Assembly: GCA_021432635.1 (NCBI GenBank)
Contig: MU270033.1
Coordinates: forward strand, 204,649 to 268,648
DNA: 64,000 nucleotides
DNA from: Thozetella sp. PMI_491
Taxonomy: Eukaryota > Ascomycota > Sordariomycetes > Chaetosphaeriales > Chaetosphaeriaceae
Reading direction: 5' to 3'
This document shows positions 48,362 to 61,241 of the stretch, one piece after another (within the stretch, counting starts at the first letter, position 1; the number at the start of each line of letters is the position of its first letter). The notes under the pieces are model-generated. The model did no database searches. It saw only the letters and a program-made list of their open reading frames with translations, and was not told where the DNA came from. A program made the translations under genes and the position numbers.

Positions 48362-48669
48362 CGATGATGACGACTTCGGGAAAGATCCTCGTGACAGGTA
48401 AACCGGGTGTATTAGCTTTAGTCTGTTAGCATAGCGAGTGATAGAGATGCTTCTATGGGTAAGGGATTCCTTCTGTTTGTTGGCTACGGCTATACACCAA
48501 CAGATAGATCTCGCCAAAGTTAGCTCAAGATACCTACTTATGACTGCTCAAAGCTATAATATTTCCATATTTTCTTGTAATTTAAAAGCAACGGAAGATA
48601 TTGGATTGTCTTCAAGACTAAATGTTAAGGGAGAATAAACAACATGTCGATGCTAGAGTGTGAAAGGGA
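48362..48669. other. Intergenic, convergent 3' ends
   Basis: Short AT-rich stretch between the converging SNF2-like and O-methyltransferase genes. Nothing else seen. Confidence 0.5.
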
Positions 48670-50089
48670 TCAGGGCAGCTCGCACTCGATCACACTTTCT
48701 ACTCCTTTGCCACCGTTCCAGATTTTAAACAGCTTCAACCCTGCAGACGCTATCAGTTCTTGCCAGTCCCCCTCGGTTCGCTCCTTGGCGGAAAAATTGG
48801 TCAGCATAACCATATCTAGAGCAGTCGTCTCCCAGTAAGCGTCAGTCTGCGGTATCACGTTCTCGTTGATGAGCAATCTGCTGTATCCTGGCTTCATCGC
48901 CTTCTTGATGTTCGCCAGAATGGATCGCGCCTTGTCGTCCGGCCAGTCGTGCAAGACAGAATGCAAATAGTAAGCTCTGGCCCCCTTCAAGGGCTGTTCA
49001 GTGAAGAAGTCATACTTCATGCGCTCGATTGCTGGGTCGAGATCTGCGATTTGGTCTATAACCGCGGGTAGGTCCTGCAGCACTAGCTTGCCCGGATGGT
49101 TGGGATGATAGGTACGGAATTCCACTAGGTCGTGGCCGATGCTCCCTCCTATGTCAACGAGGAACGGTGTATCAGGACCAGTGTCGGCGCCGTCGATGAG
49201 CCGCTGCTGCACAGGATATAGCTTGGGCGCCACCCACGGCAACCGCCCCTGACGGTAGCCACCCATGTGATTACCGAACCTCATTCCATAGCCCAGTGAA
49301 TGGACCCAAGCGAAAGTGTCCATGTCCATATGATAAGCAAACTTTAGGGCGGTATCTCCACTGTCTGTCGGGTTGATCCATTGTCGCTTACGTGCGAACT
49401 CATGGAACTGCAGCGGAGCTGCACCCAGCCCACCTAGCCTAGAAACACCTTCAATTAGCCTCTGAGACTAGAATAACGAAGAAAATAAACGAAAAGAACA
49501 ACAATAACCACTTCTTTTAGGCCTGGACGGATGCTTACATCACAATATAACCATCCCCAATAATTGGGAGGCTCAGAGCTTTGGAGAAGTTTGTCGGTTT
49601 GTATTCGTCTGGTCCCGTCTCGTTGATGTAGCCCATGGCAGCGAGATGCTTCAAGAGTCGGGCGAGTAGCACGGGGTCAATCTTCAGACTAGAGGCGAGA
49701 TCGGCTGTTTTCTGAGGCTTGTCGCCTTCCTTTGCCATCAGAGACCAGAGGCCAGTGTCGACGCCCAACGAGATGGCTGCGGCAACACCGGTCTGCGCAG
49801 AAACTATCGTTAGCCTCAGCTTGAAGTATCTGTGCCTCGCCATTTTGTTAATGCCACTTACCTGAGCCCACGTATGCTTAACCATGGTCTCACGGGGAGT
49901 TTCGAGGGCTTGGACTAGAGCACGGGCCTTAAGAAGCAGGTCCTGCCTCGCCAAGGTTCCTCCGCCTTCCAACCCCTTCACGCCGCTATTGATATCTTGG
50001 ACGAGACCTGCCACACCGTCAAGGTTATTGGGAGATGTAGCGATCGAGCTGTCGACCGTATGGCCTTGTCCTTTGTCAGCGTCGGCCAT
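48670..50089 (-). CDS. SAM-dependent O-methyltransferase (fungal type)
   Basis: Three exons (50089-49862, 49792-49539, 49438-48670) give 416 aa. The N-terminal part is a winged-helix dimerisation region (SLGVDTGLWSLMA, LLARLLKHLAAMGYI). The SAM-binding motif FLVDIGGSIGHDLVEF lies near 250, and the catalytic-base region LHSVLHDWPDDKA near 330. This is the family-2 O-methyltransferase layout used in fungal secondary metabolism (for example on polyketide phenols). No polyketide or peptide synthase lies in the window, so the substrate is open. The start at 50089 is the first true ATG. Confidence 0.9.
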
Positions 50090-50190
50090 TGTCTCTGGCA
50101 CTCTGCTTAGTCAAAGATCCTCGATGGCCAGTAATGGTAGAAGCGCGACCTGTGATTCCCTAAGAACGCCTCGGAATAGCCAGGCATGTA

Positions 50191-50197
50191 ATTTATA
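50191..50197 (-). promoter_or_regulatory. TATA box of the O-methyltransferase gene
   Basis: TATAAAT on the minus strand, about 105 bases upstream of the start codon at 50089. Confidence 0.5.
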
Positions 50198-50952
50198 GCT
50201 CGCGGGGACTGGCGCTGCTATGAGAGGCACGGGGCGGTCCTCCCCCATACCTGTAAACGCGCATACAACATTGTGCATGCACTGTTTCATGTGGTTAGAC
50301 CGTAATGCCTATCTGACAAGCTTAGTGCTTACTATGTATCCTAAGATCCGACTTTCTGGCAGGGGAAGCTGCTCCTACTCAATCAATCTAGCGCCTGGCG
50401 AGCGGCTTCTCTTCTGAGGTCTTTAGGTGTTTATATGTGGTGGTGTGGTGTAATGGTACGCCCAGACTAACCCACCCCCAATATCTTGGCGTCTAAGCTT
50501 ATGGTGTAGCATTGCGCGCCACCCAATCAGGCTCGAGATCAGCACATGGGTGGCCCCAACATCTGCTTATGTACCTCCGACTCCGCAAATTTATAAGCTA
50601 GGCAGAGTAGTTGGCAAAATTAGAGAGACTACAAAAGGGAGTTCCGCAGCTCTGATGGGTTGAATCTACACAATAAAAACTTTTTGAAGGGGTAATCGGC
50701 ATATTTTATGTAAATACGGCCCGCAGTCTCTCGTATTTTGTCACCCGCTTAAGCCTGGTTGGAATGTGGCGGCGGAGGCCGGGTTGTAGGGTTGTAGGGC
50801 TATCCGACAGACTTTCCACAGCGATGCCCGCTATCGTTTCGGCGTCAATCGATTTCCCCTGGATCAAGAATTTGAGTTGTACCCTTAGTTATCCACTTCG
50901 TCTTTTCCTCCTTGCCTCTTTGCACCTTCCATCGCTTGGCTGCTTGCCCCTG
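50198..50952. other. Intergenic region, no gene seen
   Basis: Upstream of the O-methyltransferase and downstream of the Zn2Cys6 gene. No repeat or RNA gene recognised. Confidence 0.45.
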
Positions 50953-52575
50953 TTAGTCGGTGAAACCTCCAAAAAATCGAACATCTATCGCGAAGCGCAT
51001 CTGTTTCGCCGCAATTGGAGACCGTTTCTGTATAAACCTCCATGCAGAGTAAGAAATTTCTTTGTATAGTGTGTAAAGCCCCGCCTCGTAGATGCTGGGC
51101 GGTAAATCCGTGCCAGAAATTTCGAGGGCGTTTTCGATGGCGGAGACAACGTCGGGCAGCTTGGCCAGTACTGTGCAAGCCACGCAGTCCAGGTAGCCAA
51201 ACACATATTCCGGATACTCGCGGTGTGAAGAATCCTGTGTATCTCCCAAGTTCTGCCCTTCTTTACCGCAAACGCGTGGCAGCAAAGACTTTTGGTACCA
51301 CTGCTCGAGTCTATGCTGTAAATCTGTCGCTCGGGACCAAATGCTTCTCAGCTCGGTATCTTGTACAGGTCCAGCCGAGTTTAGCAACAGATGGGCACCG
51401 CGAACAATGCCAGGAATCTCGGGAAGAATCTCGGAAAGCTGGTTTCTTAGTGTTTGACTCAGAGAGGCTGAACAGGAAAGGCCGTGTATCTTTCCCGGCA
51501 AGAGTCGCCACTCCGGCTGTGAGAGAAAGCAATGGGTCCGATCGGCTATGTCATGGATGATCTGGTATATCATAGAAATCGTCAGATACCATGTGCCGTA
51601 GACATAGCGCAAGATTATGCATTACTTCCTCTACAGACTTACCAACTGGCCGCGCCTGGAGTCCAGCATTGACCTTTCAAACCCCTCTCGAAACCTTTCT
51701 GGGCCAGCTTCTTCAATTAAGCTGCGAGTTCCTTTTAGCAAAGCATTGTGATTTTTGTCCTCTGAATTAAGCTGCAGCTGGAGATGTGAACTCGTATTAG
51801 CATCCTGGTAGTTGCCACTCGAAACTTCAGCGGAGACAAGAGCGGCGTATCTCGTGTGGAAGAAGTAGCACTAACCTCGCATATCTCTACGATCAAAGAG
51901 GCGGCGATGGTCTCCGACTGTGGGCGATATACTGGATCGGCTATGCACCTACGCAGTGCGCGCAGCGCCGCTACATATTTGCGGAATGTTGATTCCGAGG
52001 CCGTGCCTCCCCTCAGGAGATCGCTATACATGCTGCAGAGGCAAGGGATGATGGCGTCGAGAGCAGCATTGTGGCCCAATCGGGCTGGGACAAAAATCAA
52101 GAAGCCTTCGGCGGCCTGCGGCCCATAAACCCATGAGCATTTGGGGTCTGTAAGGATGTGGGCGAGCATGGCGCAGTCCCGCCCGATGGCCGCGGGCTGG
52201 GGCGATCTGGTAATGGAGAACGCGTGCAGGTACAACGCCAGCCCCTCGCCGCCATTGGAGGGTCCGAGCGGCAGGCCCTCGAAGTCATGCTTTATCGTGT
52301 CGAGGATGTACTTTTTGGTTTGGTAGTGCACAGCCAGCCGCTGGTTCTCGCTCTGGAATTGCCAGGTCCGCGCGTATCCGGGACATTTCCATCCACTTGC
52401 GACACATACTCTGCATCCAGGTCGCTCTTCTCCGCACTTTCAAGATATATTAGGTAAAAACGGTCGAAAGTCCAAAAAGGGACGAAGCCATTACCTTCTT
52501 CTTCCGCTGCCTGCATGTGTTGCAGCCAGCACTTCTTCGTGGGCGTGATACTGCTTTCCGTGGCCGCTCAGCCAT
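50953..52575 (-). CDS. Zn2Cys6 binuclear-cluster transcription factor
   Basis: Four exons (52575-52495, 52436-51876, 51804-51643, 51561-50953) give 470 aa. The zinc cluster has C18-x2-C21-x6-C28-x6-C35-x2-C38-x6-C45 and is interrupted by the first intron just before C28, a common place in fungi. The rest is the helical fungal-specific regulatory region (LALYLHAFSI, ALRALRRCIADP, WSRATDLQHRLEQWYQKS). It is a nuclear DNA-binding regulator. It lies next to the O-methyltransferase, transcribed the same way, so co-regulation is possible but not shown. An upstream non-ATG frame extension was rejected in favour of the ATG at 52575. Confidence 0.9.
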
Positions 52576-53438
52576 TTCTCCAGTAGCGTCTGACACGTCT
52601 TGCGCAAACAGGAGACGAACGAGACTGTCTCGGCCCTCCTTCAAAAAAGCTTTGATCTGGTTACTCAACTCGGGGGTTGCCGTCTCTAATGTGCCATAGA
52701 AGCGATAAAAATCTTCGACAGGCTTTATGTGTACTTCTCACGGCGGTGCTGACGCGGCAGAGTCTTGTCCCAGGGCAGCGCTTACTAGCTGAGGGTCTGA
52801 GCGTGTATCCACGCTAGATCCTCTACGTAGTAGAGGGGCCACACAGCCGTGGCCCTCGATGCTTGGTGCATCCGATGCGCTAGCCCGAACTGGAGATGGG
52901 GTAGTCACAACCACGATTGCGCGAGGTATAGGCTACCAACGCGCTACCTGTCGCGCCCGGTGTTGGACTGCCGAAAGCGACAGCCCCGCGCCGCCGATTT
53001 CCAGCAGCTCGAATACCAAGTTTGACTGTTTTATTGTGATTTAGTAACTATACAGACAATGGATTGGCGCATTGAAACCGTGTGACCTCGCAGCTCCGGC
53101 TACGCCACCCACACACCCACCTACGCAGGCCAACTAGCCATCCAAGCTCGTAGTACGAGGGCGAATAAAGCATCGAACTCTGAGCGGAAGTAGTATAGTG
53201 TGGCTTCTCATAAGCTTTCTGGGCCACACTCCTGTCAAATCTAGCCTAATTCTGCCAGAGTCTACTTGCTTTAAGATGTTGTTAAGTGTAATAAAGCGCA
53301 ATGAGTCTCACCTGTGTGTCTAATAAGTTGTCACCTTCGTATTCTTCAGTGATCTCAATATACTCTTGATATTATATTATAATGAGGCGCTAAGATTTAG
53401 GTATATTTAGGTAGAGAACGATATATACTCTCTATAAA
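52576..53438. other. Intergenic region, no gene seen
   Basis: Promoter of the Zn2Cys6 gene followed by a non-coding stretch that becomes AT-rich toward 53400. No RNA gene or repeat could be supported. Confidence 0.45.
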
Positions 53439-56400
53439 CTAGTAAATAGTAGCTGGATCAGCAAGAGATGGATTTGGTACTATAGTGTCCATCGTGTGGG
53501 TTATGGCGCCCAAGAGTTCCCCATCCCTCCTCTCAATGTCCTGCATTTTGGACTCGCTCATCCCTTTCTCTTCGTCTTCATCTGTCCAGCGGAGCTCGTT
53601 CGACTTGAAAAGGTGCCATGGGGTTATGTAGCGGAGCTTTTCTTCTCTCGGGAACATGTCGTTCTGGAAGATAAACCGGATCCCGTTCGTTCCTTTCAGG
53701 AACTCATACTGTTCCTTTTTCAGCCTCTTTGGATTCGTCGCCGCGTGATAGCCCAGCCAGTCGATCAAATTGGCTGTAAAGGCGGCGAGTATAGGCGTGG
53801 CATATGAGGTTCCCGACCTCCACTCAGCCTCTCCCTTGAAGCTTAACTTGATCCCTCGGCCCAGAGTTCCATAATTGTACTCTCCTTCCAGGCGCCGAAT
53901 GTTTATCGGGCCCCTACCACCGTTGCCATCGAGGGCGTGCACGCAAAAAACACGAGGATCTCGGGCCGGGTATGCTCGTTTGTCGTTGAGACCTTTGTTG
54001 GAGGCTGACGCAAAGATAAGCCGCTCTCTGTCTCTCTGGGCTAATTTAATTGCGTCTTCGATGGCATTGAGGTGGCTGCTAGATCCGAAGGATAGACTGA
54101 TGATGTCGACGTCCTCTTGTACCGCCCACTCTATCGCGCGAAAGACTGGATTGGTATCGGAGAACTGTGTCGTTCTCGATACCTTGGCAATATAAAGGTC
54201 TGCATCTGGAGCGTACTTGAGGAAAAGATAAGCCAATTTTGTGCCGTGGCCATCTGTATCCTCCACTGTCTCACCCGGGGGACACCACTGCTTTTTGATA
54301 GGGTATAAATCATCCCAATCTCGGAACCCTTGCGTCTTTCGGTACTTCATAACGTCCGAAAGTTGTCCCATTAGCCATTGATCCTCATCAAATATGCCTG
54401 TATCCAGGATGGCAATCTTGATCCGAGCACGCCCCATTCTTCGATCAACCATTTTGGGAATAATGAAATGCCTTCTAAAGTTCAAAAAATTGACGTAGAA
54501 TATATCTGCGTATATACGAGCAGGGCTTACGACCATGTTAGCTCGTGCTGCCTTGATTTGGGTTGGGAGACCTTGAGTGTAGGGAAAGTGGTGTGGATTA
54601 CCTGTCGGATATAGGAGTCACATCATCCTCAAAGAAGAGCATTTCATTCGTTGGTGGCTGTGTTATTGCGACGCTTGTGAAGGGATGCACCGAGACGTTT
54701 GCCGCCAATGCAGCTCCTTTGCTCAACGGGCCAGGAATGTTGATAGGCCCGTGTTTGGGCTGGCGCATAACACCACTAAAATGCCTGCAGCTCGCCTCTA
54801 GGGGCAGAAGAACTTTCTGAAAGATATCATTTCGGATGACTTCAAGTGAGAGCTCCAGATTGTCGGAATCTGAATCATAATCCGATGAGCCGTCGTCTTT
54901 GTCCAGGAACTCTGTGCTATCGGACGGGGTTTCTACGATATCAAGGCATCCTTTAATCGCCAGGTACGCATTCTTGTTTTTTGTCTTGAACCTCTCGGCT
55001 TCGAAAAGAATCCGCCTTGCGGTTTCCTGATCCGATGGTAGAGGCAGCAGCTGGCCTGTCTCGATCTGGACCAGGACTGTCGCAAAAGAGAGAAGTAAAG
55101 GACGGCACTTCGTTATGGTAAGGAACTCGTTGTCGGCGGCCGAGGGCTTTTGCAGTGAACTAGAAATATATGGATAGTGGATATTGAAGATTTTGCCTCC
55201 CTTTTCAATGGACGTGTATGGATCATACTGGGGTTCGTATAGGAAGTGAATGATGTCGGCACTCCATGTATCTTGGATCCACGAGCCCCGGAATAGATGA
55301 AGAAGACAGAGGGCGAGGGAGAAAGTCAGAACAGCCTTGTCGCCCGTGGTAAATCGGCCACTCTGGAGTAAGTCACCAAGTACGCCTCGCCTGAGAAGTT
55401 CGTCGAGGGAGATGGTTGGGAAGGCTCTGGGGAAAAAAGGTCGCGTGCCAGGTCCATTAGATGGATACCACAAACGGGGGCCCGTGAAGAAAACTTTGTG
55501 CGTTTGGCACTCATACTCTTTCGTGTGTCGGCACAGGTCGGTGACCTGAATATAGTCCTCGGCTTCCCTAGGAACTCGTTCAGTATATAGCGCGTCCACA
55601 AGCCAAGAAGCCGGAGAGAAACCTACATCTCGATTGCTTTGTATTTCCCCTCCCGCCACTCCCCAGGGGTCTTGGAACAAGATAGGAATACGAAGAATCT
55701 CCGCGATCCGGCAGTATCCCGACGATTCAGCCGGAAGCCATCGAGCTGAAGCATCACTTGATGGCCTGGCTGGCATGTTCTTCCGCCGAGGAGACGATAG
55801 AGCCGATAAGAGTCTTCCAGTGGCTTGTAGTCGTTCCAGTTGCACATACTCTCTCCTGATTCTGCATCTCCTGGACCCGAAGGATTAATGCCTTCGAAGG
55901 TTTTCTTGAGGTATTTTGTCAGGTCTGCAACATGTTTGAACGTCTGAAGCGTTTGGCCCCATTCGATGGAATCCTGGCAAATCTGGACCAGGTCGTCGCC
56001 CTCTTTTGACCTATGCTGTTTGATCAACTTTGCTAAGGCTCTCAGATTTTCATACCCCTTCATGGCTCGTGGCAACTGCCAGGTGGTGTGAGAGTACCCC
56101 TTTTCGGATTTTTTCAACCAATCTTCAACTATCAGAGCAGAGGGTTTTAGTTCTCAGCACGTCGTGACTAGCTGGTTCGAGTAAAACCCTACCATTTTCG
56201 GGTACATCCAGGACTACGGGGCCGGCATTGGGGAGCGGACCGCTGCCAAGTTCTTCTTTGCCGAGAACTATTTGGTCTTCAAGGAAGTCGACCAAGGAAG
56301 ATAGGTCGTCCATGCATAGGTTGTAGTTAGATCTTGAGAGTATTCCTTGGGGCAATAACTTCGATAACGACCGTATGTGGATCCTAAAGTTGGTGATGTG

Positions 56401-56559
56401 GGCTTTGAATTGAGCATCACTGGTCTTAACAGTAGCAGGGTCGGCGGCGGCTTGGCTCTGTAGCAGTTTCCATGAATTTCCAAGGTCTAGAGAAAATAGG
56501 GGGATGACCCCTTTTAGGACTCGCCACTGCCGAATTCTGTTGTCGAGAATCTGCGACAT
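53439..56559 (-). CDS. Subtilisin-like (S8) protease with DUF7580-like N-terminus
   Basis: Four exons (56559-56193, 56152-55627, 55567-54602, 54474-53439) give 964 aa with all phases consistent. Residues 1-600 form a helical/mixed region of the type annotated DUF7580 in fungal proteins (VMLQLDGFRL, FFVFLSCSKTPGEW, LCLLHLF). The C-terminal third is a subtilase with a full triad: Asp644 (AILDTG), His696 (TDGHGT) and Ser843 (SGTSYATP), plus the oxyanion Asn in FASASNKG. There is no signal peptide, so it is intracellular, unlike degradative subtilases. Such N-terminal-domain plus S8 proteins occur in fungal nonself-recognition repertoires, where the protease arm can activate a gasdermin-like partner. 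A candidate partner lies at 61242-62156. The first intron in the model is only 40 nt and should be checked. Confidence 0.85.
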
Positions 56560-57242
56560 TGTTCGGTGGATGCGGGGTCGGTCGGTACGCGGAGCGAAGT
56601 CGGCCTTGTCGTCGTGTAAGAGAGCCGCTGTGCGATTGGAAGTGCCGCAGCGACACGACGTCGTGTGATCGAAGCCAAACAACGACGTCGAGGCGGGTGC
56701 TTAACAAACGTAGAGATGCGAGGAATCCTGCGGAATGAAGTTGTGAGGGGGCTGGGAACGGGAGCCTTGGAGAATTATCAGCCGTGGGGGGCTGCGAGCC
56801 TTGTGGTGCCAGTGCGGTTATGCATGCAGACTAGGGAGGTGGCGTTTCAGGCTGGTACTCCTACCCTCCACTAGGCGGTACTGCTGTATGTAATGCGCTG
56901 TGGGAAAGCCGGCGGGGTTTTGGGGGGGGGACTAGGTACTTACGGTAAAGCTACCTTAGGTCCCTAAGGTGCTGTACATACCTTACCTTATTAGGTGCTT
57001 GGTCACGGCAAGACGCTCAGCTGGGCGCTCAGCCTATCAAACGGAGAGCTTTCATGGCAAAACCCCACCTCTACAGCCGCAGTTTCGCGCGCCACGCTGC
57101 CAAAAGGCCGAGCCCTTTTTTTTGCGCCTGAAGCGCTCAACCCCTCATCAACTTTAGTTTGCTCCCGTCGACACTGCACCATCGAGAGCCTTGCCAACAC
57201 GATCATCAGCACGCAGTCTAGGGATGATTTGTTCATTTAGCT
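56560..57242. other. Divergent promoter region
   Basis: Shared upstream space of the subtilase (minus) and the kinase protein (plus). It contains short runs of G (56920) and T (57117) and several CTTACCTTA/GGTACTTA-like words near 56935-57000, but nothing that can be named. Confidence 0.45.
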
Positions 57243-60200
57243 ATGGAAACCCCGGAAGAAAAAAGCGATTTGCTGCTAGCGACGGAGCGTTGCAGCGGCC
57301 TCCTTAAAAAGCTGATGACTGTGTTCTCAGACCGAGAAGGAAACGAGCAGCAGATCGTGCTCGACTATCTCGAACGCTTTCAGGCCTGGAGCCCAAGGGA
57401 CCTCGACAAGAAAAGTGAGCTGAGAGAGAACAGAGGTATTGCACTACAGTTGCTCGGATCTATGGAGGAAAACCTCAAACTTGGTCAGTATGCCTCCGGC
57501 TCCGGAGCGGTAGGAACCAGGCTGTCGCTGATACTTGCCAAGTTCTTGAGCTGGAACAAACAACACCACCCGTGCCGCTGGAGGATGCCCAGGCCGCCGT
57601 GGGACTTAATGCTGCTAGCTCATCTAGCTTAGCAGCTGTCGAGGAGGCTATTTCTCGACTACATGATCTCATCGTGCTCGTGTCCAGCCCGACTGCTAGT
57701 AGCAAAAGCTACAGCGACGATGCGGAGAGGACGGATGGGGAGCTAGAGTCAAGCTCTGAAGCACCTGTCTCGTTGGTTATCAGAGGACGCCTACAGAGCC
57801 GGTTCCCCAGGCTCAACCAGGTGACACTGGAACGGCTCGAAGAGACAGTCTTAAAACGGAAGGAGTGGCTGCTCTCGACGGAACAGGCAACAACCGAGCT
57901 CACGTCTCTTGCAAGCAGTCCACAGCCTCGGTCTCGCGACATAGGAAAATCGTCGTCTTTGCCGTCGTTATCCTGCGCGAGTATACGACAATGTACCCTC
58001 CCTGATATCCCCGAGTTCAACAACGATGACGGCACCGGATCTTGCCAGTGGTGTCATGATCAAATACCTGCTACAAAACTGCAGGACATCTCGTGGTGGA
58101 GGTAAGCCACACCTGGCATGATATAAAAAAAGCCACTGGGGTTTCAAACTAATCTCAAGTTGCATAGGAATCACTTTCTTCACGACATAAAGCCTTACGT
58201 ATGCCTGGCAGATTGCAAAGAACCAACGGTGTTTTTCTCGACATACTCGGAATGGAAGAGCCACATGGAAGCACGGCACGGCCAGGACTGGATTCAGCAA
58301 TTGCCAACAAACGTCGAGTGGTACTGCGACATCGAGCCCTGCTCTCCACAGCGTGCCGTGTTTTCCAGTCCCATGGACCTTCAAGCCCATATCGCAATGG
58401 ATCATGTCAAACTAGAACACGGCGAAGACATATCATCAGGGCGCACAGCATATATGATGAAGAACAATGTTCGTACAGCGCCGTGGAAGCCAGAAGTTTG
58501 TCCTCTGTGTGGACGGAGGGTTTTGCCAGAGAAACAAGAGAAAGACGCTGTGTCTGATCTTCACGAAGACGAAGATGCATCGATGGACGAAGATGACACA
58601 GTAGCCGTTCCTTCGCATTCTACTGAGCAAGATGCAGGCTCTCCAGGCCAAAACGCCACAGAAGAATGCCGGGAACCGGATCCGCCGTTGACTCCCGCAG
58701 AAGTACTAGAGAAGGCTATTAGACACATCGCGTGCCATTTGCAAAGCCTAGCTCTCCTTTCCTGGCAAGATACAGAAGACGGGGCTGCGAAGGCTGCAGC
58801 CAGGGCATTGTCGCTAGAAGATCTGGAAGATGAGGCTATGCTCGCTGATGAGCACGACGTCTTGTCCTCGAGCGTTGCTGTTGTCCCGTACTCGTTCCGC
58901 TCGAGCGATTTTGCAGGTCTACCCCCAGTTTCAACCTGGCAAGACGACGCTTTCGATTGGCAACACAAGGAGGACCCAACCCGCCACAAAGAGATTTCGA
59001 TGGAAACTACGGAAAACGAAGATGAAGTGGCAAAAGGGCCAGAGGCTTCGGATTCGATGAGTGACCCGGGCGATCGCCTTCTTGACTTGATTTTTGACGA
59101 ATTCGTTGAGAGTTCCCTGGATCACGGCCGAGAATTTCTCCCCGCCGGTTGCCTCGACGACTTAATAACTCCCAAAAGGATACGGCAAGAGCTGGAAGAC
59201 TACGGGCCAGAAGTCCCAGAGAACGAGAGACCCGGTCTAGTGGACTTTATCTGCACGAAGGCTCGGAAAGTATTTGCCATTCTTGTCTGCATCGACCTCC
59301 CTTCGGCCATGCCTGCCATGATGCACTCAGGGTTCTGCGACGATAACTTGCCTATTCCGTCTGACCTCCACCGTTGTCTTCGCCGTGGAAAGAAAGAGTG
59401 CCAACATGACGCTGTTTTGGATGTCTTCCACCAACGCCCATTCAGGCCTATGAATGTATACCGATTTCATGACAGACAGTGGGCTTTCCTAGCACCAATA
59501 TTTGAATCTGGGAACGCCGACCTGAACATAGATACAAGAACGATACTACCCTTTATCCAGATTGGACATGATACTAGGCTCGGTTTCTATAGTGATATTC
59601 GAGAAGCAGAAATTCACCCCCACCACCACCGGGGAATACTTCTCAACACGGGGGGCGGCAATCCCCATGTTGCCCTCAAGGAATTGCGAATGGATTCTCG
59701 GAACGACGAACTTGAGCAGATCTTTGAGCAGGAGGCAGCGGCCCTCAAAAAACTTCGCACCGTCTGGAATAGGCACACAGTCAACTCTGTCGGCACCATT
59801 CTGCGGGGGGAAAAGCGATACATTCTGTTCCCGTGGGCGAATGGCGGAAACCTACGGGATTTCTGGACGTCTAAAGACGAGTGGCCCCTCACCCAAGACC
59901 TGCTCCTACAAGTCATTCGACAATTGACCGGCGTTTCGGATGCGCTAGACCAACTACATGAAAACGGCTGGAGGCATGGAGATGTGAAACCAGAAAACAT
60001 CTTGAGATTTACGGATAACACAATACTGGGAACGCTCAAGCTCGGCGATATGGGGCTAGCCAAGGCTCATGTCGACCGAACAGAGTTCCGAAGTGAAAGA
60101 ACCTCAACTAGGGTGGGCACTATTCGCTACGAGCCCCCGGAGACTATCACTCGGTCTGATCAGCCACGTTCACGACGGTATGACATTTGGTCTATGGGGT

Positions 60201-60766
60201 GCATTATGCTCGAATTCGTCATCTGGATACTCTACGGGCCAAATGGTCTAGCTGCTTTCAACCAGGACCTGTTCCAGAACGGCACCTTCCAGTCCTTTTA
60301 CTTGACGAAGTCCGGGCGACGTGGCGACCGGGCAGCCCAGGTTCATCCAGCAGTTTCATTCTGGATGTCTCGCATTCTCGATGATCCACATTGGCTGCAA
60401 GGCACACTCATTCGCGATTTAGTCACCCTCATCAGGAACCATCTCCTCGTCATTTCTGTTGAGCCAGAAAAAGGCAACTCATCTCAGCCGCATCGAGCTG
60501 ATGCTAAAGCATTATTTGAGCATCTAAGTCGCATCTTGGGCAATTCGGAAGATGATTCGGAATACTTGTTCCCCCAATTGGCAAGAAATCGGGGCGAGCG
60601 TCCACCGATTCCGGATTACTCAACCCATATTGAGCCTCCTTTCAACTCACTGGGTCACCTTGTACCTCCCCAGACAGCCGCTGCTCTTCCAGATCAAGTT
60701 CTCGAAACGGATACGCTGGAAGCACCAGATGTAATCGTACGACCACCGACATCTCAGGAGTATTGA
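57243..60766 (+). CDS. C2H2-like and protein-kinase domain protein
   Basis: Three exons (57243-57483, 57543-58101, 58168-60766) give 1132 aa. The N-terminal 250 residues are helical (RLQSRFPRLNQVTLERLEE), as seen before zinc-finger regions in many fungal NLR-associated proteins. Degenerate C2H2-type segments follow (CQWCHDQ, VCLADC, HMEARHG, CPLCGRR). A protein kinase domain covers about 735-1055: ATP-binding Lys in HVALKEL (about 768), catalytic loop HGDVKPENIL (about 869) and DMGLAK (about 893). The catalytic loop has Gly for the usual Arg of HRD, and DFG is DMG; the essential Asp, Lys and Asn remain, so activity is possible. It lies between the subtilase and the gasdermin-like candidate. 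Confidence 0.85.
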
Positions 60767-61241
60767 TCACGACCGAAATAGCTTCAAAGCTACTACTTGG
60801 TCCGGCCAAATAAACAAGCCATGTCGCCTGTCGGACCATATCAATTAAGGTCCTTAGTGTTGTTGCATCAAGACAGGTCGGTTTCGCGAATGACAGCCGA
60901 GAGGTTACTGGAGCGGTAGTGCCATATGGCACAAGGCTGAGCAAGTCTACCCAGTCTAGCCTTTAATCCTGGGTGGGGATCCTTGGCAGGACGCGCAAGC
61001 AGCTTAGGTGGATAGAGAGGGATTGATGATTTTATGTCTTATTATTAAAGACCGGTCAAAATAGGGAAATACTGGGGAGCTGGGCGAAAAAGTCGCCATT
61101 TGGTTTTCTCTGAAGTCTTTGTACGGTGAGAGTACGTCTACTTCATCTGTGCGAGGAAGAGGGGAAAACATCGTTGCTTCTAGCTAAAACAACTATGTTG
61201 ATAAACTACAAATTTAAGCAATCCGGAGAGAAACCTGACCA
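60767..61241. other. Intergenic, convergent 3' ends
   Basis: Non-coding space between the convergent kinase and gasdermin-like genes. No repeat seen. Confidence 0.5.

Noticed and set aside
48670-52575. A full secondary-metabolite cluster
   Set aside because: Only a tailoring enzyme and a regulator are present; no backbone enzyme exists in the window.
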